From Chrysomallon squamiferum (taxonomy: Eukaryota > Mollusca > Gastropoda > Neomphalida > Peltospiridae): a stretch of 64,000 nucleotides of DNA. The stretch spans positions 7,201,661-7,265,660 of the forward strand of contig CM022670.1 of assembly GCA_012295275.1 (NCBI GenBank), written 5' to 3'. Within the stretch, counting starts at the first letter, position 1. Each line of letters begins with the position of its first letter. This document shows positions 56,120-64,000 of the stretch, one piece after another. The translations under genes and the position numbers were made by a program. The notes below the pieces were generated by a model. It had not been told where the DNA came from. It worked only from the letters and a program-made list of their open reading frames with translations, and ran no database searches.

Positions 56120-58096
56120 TTTTATTTTATTTTATTTTATTTTATTCTATTTATATTTGAACCTGTAGCTGACTGTGGCCAAGTCTCGCTGTGAGAAGAG
56201 AATCCAGGCTCTGGGAGGACCTGACTACAAGTATTACACAGCTAACACACTGGACGACAGTCAGCAGACACCACCACTCCCTGGTCAGATGGTCAGTGGT
56301 CAGATAGCCAAACTCTGTTTGTATCTCAAGTGTCAGTTTGTTCTTTGTACCTTTAGTGCCATTGTATCTTAATGAGCTGTTTGTACATTCATATAAAGAA
56401 TATATATATATATATATATATACATTAAAATACACACACACATACATATAAGTTGTGCACTTGTATGTGTGTATTTGTCTCTTTTCTATAGATGGCTAAA
56501 ATGGTTTCAAACTTCTCATTCATTAACAACTGCAATTTACGTCACCTTTTTGATTTTAAATAAGTCTTTTAATCCACATTTGCTGCCATTTTGTTATCTA
56601 TATTGTTCTTTTGGTTTCAGGTGCTGGCTTTCAGCATAATCATGAATGACATTCCGAAAGCAAGAGATTATTTTATGAAGTTTTTGAAGAAAGATGGAGA
56701 GGATCCTTTGCTGAGGTTAGTTTTAATTGTAAAGCATCAAAACAGAAGGTAAAAACAATGATTATAGATTTTTTTCAAATTTCAGTTCTGTAATTATTAT
56801 TATTATTATTATTTATAAATTTAACTTTTTTATGATTTTATTATTTCTCCACTTTGTGATACATATTAAGAAAAAACAAACAAAAAATATCCCAAACAGT
56901 TGTTAATCATTTATTTATTTAACTGAATATTAATACTGTTGTTTTTCCAGTTTCTGGAATGCTGTGGAAAAATTAAGGACTTCCAGCAAAGTAATTCATT
57001 AAATAGTTTATTAATAATATAACTTATATAAAATTAGTTTGTAATAAAGACTTCATAAGAGATTCAAATAAACATTAAAATATACATTAAAATAAACATT
57101 AATATAAAATAATTCTATTATACACATATACACACCTTACACACACGTCAAACAATTATATATGTGTGCATGTATATATTGTTAAGCACTGACAGTCTTA
57201 TTATAATACATAATTAAATTTATAATTTATAAATATATAAATTGTAGTAAGTATACAAAAATATTTTGGGAAAATTTTAGTAACTTTTTTTGTCATTGTT
57301 TCTATTATATAAGAGAAAAAAAAATGGTTTGACTGAATGTGAAAAAAAATATAAAAATAAAAAACCCCACAAAATTGGTAAGTAAATGAATTTAAAAACT
57401 AAACAAAGTGAAAGGAAAAGTAATTTTTTATTTTTACTAGGACAAACGACACCAGATAGCCAGTGAGATCTATCAGCAGTTTATTGGTAGCAGCTCAACT
57501 ATTGTTAAATTTGAGAGATCTCTTGTTCGAGGCATGGAACTCTTTCTGAAAGGAGATAAGGTAGTTCAGCATGTTTCTTTTATATATATTGTGTTTAAAT
57601 GAAAGACAGTAAAAATAGTTTTTTAACTTTGTCTACTTACTGACGTTTCATTTTTTATCATTAATTTGTAAATTAATTTTCTCAATAATAATACTTGTAA
57701 TGGAATATTAAATCTAAAATTATGCAGTAATTAACTTATGTTAATAATTTTTATTAATCTTTTCATATTTTTATTTTGTTTATGTAAAAGGTTTGTTAGT
57801 TACTTCAATCACATTTTTTAACCTTCTATTTTAGGGGCCTGATTCTTTCCTAGATGCTCAAAAGCAGGTTTACAACACACTGGAGGAGAAATATTACCCA
57901 TCATTCCTTGTGAGTGATGTCTACCATCAGTATATTTCACAGGAGGAAGGTGACATATCAGATTCTGCCACTATTTCATCTAAGGGTAAATAAAATGGTG
58001 TATTCTAAATAAATAAATAAATAAATAAATACTCATTTTCTAAATAAATAAATATCTATATACTAAACAAATAAATACCTGTATATTTTTATTCCA

Positions 58097-58129
<33 letters not shown>

Positions 58130-61100
58130 TTTCTTTCTTTTCACTTCAGATGAACTGTTTCTGGAGTCTAAGGATGACTTTCTGGATGTAGATGAAGAGA
58201 TTGGGTCAGGAATGTTTGTAGAGGAATCATACCACGCCAAACAGCTTCTCAAACAACTAGATGAGAAAATTGCCAACAAGCTGCAGGCACTTCAGGCACT
58301 GAAGAGCTCACACAAGGCTGAAGACAAGGTGAATAACTCAGTCTGTTGTTTTTATTTGAATATTTGAACACTTGAAGCTTTCAGTACCAGTAGATAGAAG
58401 TAAGGAAGTTAGAAACTACCAACATTTTAATAATGTATTTTTACCATCAGATACAAAATAATAATTAAAAACAAAAAAACAAAAAAATATATATATATAA
58501 TTAAGTTGAAATGAAATGAAATGAAATAAAATAAATAAAAATAAGCATAATTACCTTTAGAAATATTATAATCAAAAATAGAATCAATCCATGAATTTAT
58601 TTTAGTAGCACAAAATAATATGTACCCAACAACAATAAACAATGAAAATTATCAACACACTAAAACCGTTCAGATAATGTTGTGAATTTTACAGACTATT
58701 ATTACCTTCAGTTTAAATAATTTTTAGATATCACATGGCTGTTAACTAATTTCTAGTTACTCAAACTCAGTTGCTTCATGCAGTCAGATGTCAAATCTGT
58801 CTTTTAAAGAGATAACCCATGATCAAAATGTTCTAGTTCTGACACTATAGATTGTGATAATATGTAAACCTGTTATTTTGTCTATGACAGTGTTTAAAAC
58901 TCTTATTTTGTCTGATGAATATAAAATTGTTATTTTGACAGTAATAAATATATAATTGTTATTTAACTGTAATGTAATGTTTGTAATGTTTGTATTCAGG
59001 TGAAGAAAGTAGGAGAGGATATGGAACAGGAATATGAGAAAATGAGGGAAGAGAGACGCAGACTGGAAGGTCACATTGCTCGAACTCAGCAGTGGATTGA
59101 CAACCAGGGACTGTGGAGAGCACATATTTACAGTGCAGAGGTCAGTGATGACAGGAGTTTGAGAACAACTCTTTTATAATACTGAGGAGGATTGATACTT
59201 AAAATTTCACTGACACATGAATGGTAACTTCTTTCCTGCAAAAAAGAAAAAGATGAACATAAAATCTCTCTTGTCACTAAGGTGGTTTTTTTCACACTGT
59301 TACTACAGTTTCATGTGTCAATTTTTAAAACAAAAATTAAATTTATTTATTGTTATTTTTTTTAATAATCATAATAAAGATAAAAAAATAAAAAAATTCA
59401 AACATTTATTTTTTTAGGTTAATTCTGATGGCGACAGCAAAGTTTGTCCTTTGTTCCTCCTGGTAGTGTATCTGTCTGGAGAAGGAGTCCAAGACGTGAG
59501 TGAGAGCACTCAAGGCTGGGTTGTGTCCAGAACTCTGGATGATTTTTATGCACTCCATGAGAAATTAATTCAGGTTAATATTTATTTATAAAATTTCTGC
59601 ATTTTTCTTTCACAGAATTTTAGAACAACTTTTTTCTAATTTTTTTCTAATTTATACATTCAAATTCTTGCTGTCATCCTTTTCGACTTTCATTTTCATT
59701 GAAAGGTTTTTCTAATACTGAAATGTGTGCATTTTTCCTATTTTAAAAAAAAAAAGATCCTTTCTTTCTTTTCTGACAAAAGTAACATCACAGGCTGAAC
59801 CAGGATGATTCTTGACGTATGAATGAATATATTATAATTTAAATCTGTACTGAACGTATTGTTGTTATTAATAATTTATTATTCCAGATAGGACCATGGT
59901 TGAAGAAAAAGGAATTGCCCAGTGTTGGAATTACATTTTTCAAATCTATTGATTCTGCTTTCCTGGAGAAAGCTAAAAATATACTTGATGATTACCTGAA
60001 TGTGAGTATCTGACATTTTTGACATTCAGTGTCTATGAAATCAATACTTGAAACATTATTCTAGGTTCTAATGATACATTTTTTAATAATTATTTTAATA
60101 ACAGGAATAAAACAACAAAAAATTAGTTCTCACTCTTAAATTACTGAATTTACAAACTCTTTAAATATCTATATACATGGTGTTTTAAAACTTGAGTAAC
60201 TTGAAAAAGTATTTGAATTATTTGATTATTTTTCAGTTTCTGTTTAATATATTTATTGCTTTTATAAATTTTATTTATTTTGTAGGCTATTATGAAGGAC
60301 GAGAGAATGACACAAAGTGAAGCTCTTTACGCCTTTTTCACTCCCACCCCAGAATACCTTCACCAACCTTCTCCCCAGAAAAAGAGCAAATTCTTGCTAG
60401 TAAACCTCATTAAAAGGTTAACTTTTTAATTCTCTAGTCAGCTTTTAGGAAAAGATCAGTAATTTGGGAAAATGTCTGAAGTTCTTAGAAAATTATTTAA
60501 AACCAGTGACATTTCTGAAAGTGCAGCTTCTCTGCCCACATTAAATAAATAATTATAATGAAGTATATTAACTTGTGTCTGCTAAGGTAAATAATTATAA
60601 TAAAGTATTTTAACTTGTGTCTGTTAAGGTAAATAATTATAATAAAGTATATTAACTTGTGTCTGTTAAGGTAAATAATTATAATAAAGTATATTAACTT
60701 GTGTCTGCTAAGGTAAATAATTATAATAAAGTATATTAACTCGTGTCTGCTAAGGTAAATAATTATTTATGTTTCTTTTGCAGTTTGCCTACAATTCGTT
60801 TAACAGATGTGCATGAGAATGATGATGATTTCTTTTTTCTTGGTGATGAAAGGTGCTTTTTCTCTTCTTGAACTAAACTTCTGTTTTTAATTTTTATTGA
60901 GTAATAATAATAATAATAGTAATAATAATAATAATAATAAAAAGAATAATAATAATAATAATAATAAAATAATAATAATAATAGTGTTCTGTTTATCCAA
61001 TTTTTATAAAAATAGAAGCCGTTTTTCTTCTTATTTTTTCTTTTTTTAAATTTTTATTTATAACGCAAAACTTGTATAAAAAAAGGGAGGATTTAAAATA

Positions 61101-62125
61101 TATTGATTAAAATGCATGTTATTCTGTTTGATGTGAGGGATTTGTTTGTTTACAGTACAAAAGAGGACATCAGTCGAGACTCCATTGCCAAACCTCTGTA
61201 CAGACTGATGAATGAAGTGTTTGAACTCCGTGGAATGTTTAAATGGCTGAGAAAAAGTTTCATCTCCTTTGTGGAAGTAACATTTGGCAGATCAATAAAC
61301 AAGTAAGATAAGTAAATAGACATTCCAAAAAATATTAGCTAAAGATGTATTGTTTAATTTTTAGGTAATTTTACAAATTTAATTCATGTTTATTAAACAG
61401 AAGATTTGTTTGGATACTGTGATAGGGGAGGATTTGAGAACAAAAGGGGAAAACATCCAAGGTAAAGGAGAAAATAAAGAGAGTTGTTAAAAATAATTAA
61501 GTTATCATTCAGACAGACTCTTTTATCCATCTCATCTCAGATACAGAAAACATACATCTAGTAAATATATTTAAAAAATCCCTTGAAGTACTAGTCTGAA
61601 ATAGTCTTATAACAAATTCTTTATTATTTGGCACATCTGTTGTCATCAAATTGTGTTTATTTATTAAAAAGACAGCTAAGAGACGTGGTGGACTGGCTGT
61701 TTTCTGAGTCGATGTTGATTTACTACATTCGAACGTTCAAAGAGTCTATGTGGCCTGAGGGAGAATTAGCTGAACCCTTACCATCTCGCACAGATGAAGA
61801 AAAATTACAAACTAGAATGAAAGCCAGAGAGAAAGTCCTCCAAAACATTCCAGGTTAATCAATTATTTTAAAACATATCAATATAAAGATAGGAAAACAT
61901 ATTTGTTTTTTCTTAGCATATTTTATTAAAATATTATTTTTATATATTCTTATATAAAAAGTATTATAGTTATTGAGCAATTTTGTTTCCCCAGCCACTG
62001 AGGCTGTTTTCTTGTGTGTTATAGATGCACTGAAGAATTTGGTAGGGGAAGACAATGCACAGAGAGGAACCATAAAGATGTTTGAAGCTCTTCAAGATGT
62101 CCGACTAAACAAACACTTAATTTAT
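51998..62125 (+). CDS. SNX25: Sorting nexin 25-like protein (RGS-PX family), 21 coding exons, last exon outside window
   Basis: Exons: 51998-52219, 52467-52618, 52974-53105, 53429-53610, 54277-54463, 54781-54854, 55654-55730, 56169-56291, 56621-56715, 56951-56990, 57441-57560, 57835-57985, 58150-58328, 59000-59140, 59418-59573, 59888-60001, 60286-60416, 60784-60852, 61156-61302, 61672-61853 and 62025-62125. All have GT-AG borders and compatible phases, summing to 2,775 nt or 925 codons without a stop. Domain order is an N-terminal membrane hairpin, PXA, RGS, coiled coil, PX and Nexin_C. This is the SNX13/14/19/25 architecture; the C-terminal wording (VDWLFSESMLIYYIRTFKES, LVGEDNAQRGTIKMFEALQD) fits SNX25 best. 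Known relatives sit on ER or endosomal membranes and influence receptor turnover, including TGF-beta receptors. The final exon, about 25 codons in vertebrates, is not seen before 64,000. The ATG at 51,998 has A at -3 and G at +4. Confidence 0.9.
52467..54854 (+). CDS. SNX25: SNX25-like exons 2-6: PXA domain
   Basis: Exons 2-6 encode residues 75-316. They include NLDNAIQEVVDLVIRDFIVS and WYQDLGEDRHALV, the classic start of a PXA domain, then LSKIDFVKVIAQDVVDRL, KFVLHSWLKDE, VLKPAIDLLCDPDYLNQKLL and YTYAATYEDFVKKI. PXA is a helical domain found in PX-associated sorting nexins and implicated in lipid handling at ER contacts. The exon 2 acceptor could be 52,467 or, equally in frame, 52,458, which would add three codons. 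Confidence 0.87.
55654..57985 (+). CDS. SNX25: SNX25-like exons 7-12: linker and RGS domain
   Basis: Exons 7-8 (residues 317-383) form a charged linker. Exons 9-12 (residues 384-518) encode the RGS-like domain: AFSIIMNDIPKARDYFMKFL, LLRFWNAVEKLRTSS, ASEIYQQFIG, a MELFLKGDK helix, FLDAQKQVYNTLEEKYYPSF and a terminal YHQYI. Exon 10 is only 40 nt. RGS domains bind G-alpha; in SNX25 GAP activity is doubtful from the literature, so no catalytic claim is made. Confidence 0.86.
55875..56152 (+). repeat. TTTTG, TTTTA and TTTA arrays in SNX25-like intron 7
   Basis: Successive pentamer and tetramer T-rich arrays fill most of the intron and end about 17 bp before the exon 8 acceptor. They may serve as an extended polypyrimidine-like tract. 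Confidence 0.93.
58150..59140 (+). CDS. SNX25: SNX25-like exons 13-14: acidic linker and coiled coil
   Basis: Residues about 519-625. An acidic stretch (DDFLDVDEEIGSG) is followed by heptad-rich sequence (AKQLLKQLDEKIANKLQALQ and EDMEQEYEKMREERRRLEGH) and then QQWIDNQGLWRAHIYSAE, which leads into the PX domain as in SNX25/SNX13. Confidence 0.85.
59418..60852 (+). CDS. SNX25: SNX25-like exons 15-18: PX domain and following linker
   Basis: Residues about 626-781. The PX domain shows the strand LFLLVVYLSGEG, GWVVSRTLDDFYALHEKL with the arginine normally used for phosphoinositide contact, a basic WLKKKELPS, and the helix AFLEKAKNILDDYLNAIM. It ends with SEALYAFFTP. The linker exon 18 is acidic (HENDDDFFFLGDE). 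Confidence 0.87.
60546..60768 (+). repeat. 42-bp intronic tandem repeat, five copies
   Basis: The unit is GTAAATAATTATAATAAAG plus TATATTAACTTGTGTCTGCTAAG. The AAG|GTAAAT junction recurs with GT at 60,587, 60,629, 60,671, 60,713 and 60,755. The array ends 15 bp before the real acceptor of exon 18 (60,783). Confidence 0.93.
60901..60982 (+). repeat. AAT microsatellite in SNX25-like intron 18
   Basis: Interrupted AAT/AAG units. Confidence 0.93.
61156..62125 (+). CDS. SNX25: SNX25-like exons 19-21: Nexin_C domain (partial)
   Basis: Residues about 782-925. YRLMNEVFELRGMFKWLRKS, FVEVTFGRSINKQLRDVVDW, IYYIRTFKESMWPEGELAEP and the last visible block ending RLNKHLIY match the C-terminal Nexin_C domain. 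Exon 20 must use the acceptor at 61,670-61,671; the neighbouring CAG at 61,673-61,675 would create an immediate stop. Exon 21 ends in phase 0 before GTATGT. Confidence 0.86.
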
Positions 62126-64000
62126 GTATGTACCACTAGTCTTCTGGTTTAGTTATTATGTTGGTATTAGAATGTCTTAATAAGGACTCAAGATCATTTG
62201 GTATCTGAGTATTTTATTTCAAAAATTTTCAAATTTATTTGATAATAATCCTTTTGTATGAATTACTGAAAGATTTTGAAGATTTCTCATAGTTGATGAC
62301 AGATCAAAATTTAGTTTTAAAATCTGCTGGCATTATAAACTTATTCATAAATAACTTTGTTAAAAAATAATTCAAAATTATGAACAATAATTTTTTATTA
62401 GAGTATGTATTTACCAAATCTAAAATTTTAATGAAAATATTTAATTTACTAACTTTTAATGCTGGAAAATTTGTTTATTTGAAAAATTCTGAACAAAAGA
62501 TTTTATTTCAGAATATTCTACATGGTTTTTCTCTTAGAGCTGATACCAGAATTGGAGAAAAAGAACTTGCAGTAATTAACTGAATCCATATACAGGAATT
62601 TTGAAAAAACAAGGGAAAAGAATATACAGGAGTTTTGAAAAAACAAGGGAAAAGACACCCACTTTTCAAGACATGTAACCTTTGTTCATCTGACTTCAGC
62701 AATTATTATTAAAAAAAACTGTCATTGATAAAATATCAAATTTTAGAGAACTTTGAAGTGTGACAGAGCTCAGATACCAATACTTACTAATGTTACAAAA
62801 TTATTAACATTTCATTTCTTTAAAAAATTAACTTGGAGGCCTGAAATTTAAATGTGTATTGAGTCATTTTCTTTGATCAAGGATCCAAAAAATTCCATTA
62901 GTAATTTATATTTTTATAACTGGTTAATAGGGTAATATTTATCAAATTCAAACATTCAGATCATAATACAAAGCTTACATTTGAAATAATTTATTTCTCA
63001 AATAAGAATGGTTAAATACTAATATGAAATATTTTTGCATTTTAAAGTGATGCAAGTGATCTAATAGCAGGCTTACCGAATCTGAATATATTGTTTGAAT
63101 TTTACTCTTTATTGAATCTCAACTTGTTTATTAAACATTTCAGAGAAATTGGACTAGTCAGTAAATGGAATACTCATGTTTCTTACACACTACATTTAAT
63201 CATGTCAGTTCAGTTTAAGGGTTTAATTCTGTCGAGGGATTAGTATTGTGACTGGTAACCTGTTACTACTTGTTGATCTTACCTAGTTATTAAACTCCTA
63301 ACTTATTCTACTTTTTAAATCTAACTGATAAAAATTATTATACGGACAGATGTGTGCAATATTGTCTAACAGCATTGTTTTGTTTTCTTTATTTATACAA
63401 ATGTAATATTCTAATAAATGTTATGCTTTTCTGTTTTTTTTGTTTTCATTTGACAACTTCTCAATAGTTTTTAGTATTTAGATTTGTCAGTTCAATAAAC
63501 AGGTTTGGTGATATAATTTTTTTTTTTTAAAAAAGCATCATTCTTTTCTAGTGGATGATCAAGTAGTTATGGTCATTCAAACTCAGCTGAATTTTCAACT
63601 TGAAATTTAAGGATGGAGACCAAGATCAAATTGTATTGTAGTAAGTAGTTCACATTAACTACAGATGAATAATAAAAATAAATGAAATTTAACTCATTTT
63701 ATATCGTCTAGTAATCAATGTTCTTTTCAAATAATTGACATTATATCATTTATATTCTCATTTTAAATCTTAATTTGAGCAGCATACGGAAATTCAGTGG
63801 TGTTGGTGATAGAGATGGCTATTTCAGTATTTGTAACTAGATGTGGTTACCTCCATTAAATTAACTGAAGTTAAAAGTTTTAGCCTACAATTTTACAAAC
63901 AACGAACAAAATAAGAAAAGATTCTATTTTTTGTATTTCATTAATGTGGAAATTAAACAGAAATTAGTCTAAGAAAAATGACCTTCATGATGTACAAGAT
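62126..64000 (+). other. SNX25-like last visible intron, no terminal exon recognised
   Basis: AT-rich sequence with short homopolymers. A weak acceptor TTCTTTTCTAG at 63,551 is followed by codons WMIK and a stop, which do not resemble the expected hydrophobic C-terminus. The true last exon is probably to the right. Confidence 0.55.

Noticed and set aside
63552-63566. Candidate last SNX25-like exon giving four codons and a stop
   Set aside because: The acceptor is plausible but the peptide does not resemble the conserved Nexin_C end.

Overview
This is a nuclear genome window from an animal. The genes have GT-AG introns, two nuclear-type tRNA genes carry internal promoters, and the background is very AT-rich, CpG-poor and dense in microsatellites. 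Several decayed dispersed repeats resemble a family I associate with mollusc genomes, so a lophotrochozoan, probably a mollusc, is my best guess; the sequence does not give the species. Nothing looks bacterial, and almost all apparent open reading frames are low-complexity or tandem-repeat artefacts.

Layout. (1) About 1-45,693, minus strand: the 5' part of a LIMCH1/LMO7-like gene encoding an N-terminal calponin-homology (CH) domain. Four coding exons are visible (45,586-45,693; 34,234-34,307; 33,735-33,804; 112-221), joined in frame across introns of 11.3 kb, 0.43 kb and 33.5 kb; the gene continues off the left edge. The two large introns hold most of the window's microsatellites and at least four minisatellites with 23-, 25-, 29- and 36-bp units. 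A CpG-rich block of about 1 kb (45,590-46,610) covers its first exon and presumed promoter. (2) 46.6-49.0 kb: intergenic DNA with a CATA-rich minisatellite and two identical tRNA-Phe(GAA) genes whose 3' trailers share the same small hairpin. (3) 49,287-50,509, plus strand: a two-exon locus encoding a MYND zinc finger and, one frame off, a ubiquitin-like plus NAC/HYPK-like UBA segment. The frame break between the two parts is the most intriguing coding anomaly here. (4) 51,961 to beyond 62,125, plus strand: a sorting nexin of the RGS-PX class, best matched to SNX25. I could join 21 coding exons into 925 continuous codons (N-terminal membrane hairpin, PXA, RGS, coiled coil, PX, Nexin_C); only the short last exon is missing, presumably right of the window.

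The genes have unrelated cell-biological roles: actin/myosin or junction scaffolding, tRNA, a probable ubiquitin/chaperone-linked zinc-finger protein, and an endomembrane sorting nexin. I see no operon-like or cluster logic. The unusual signals are structural: strand-asymmetric minisatellites inside a giant intron, an intronic 42-bp array that repeats a consensus 5' splice site, a small hAT-like element with a matching 8-bp target duplication, and the split MYND/Ubl-UBA locus. I did not find a convincing new multi-gene system.
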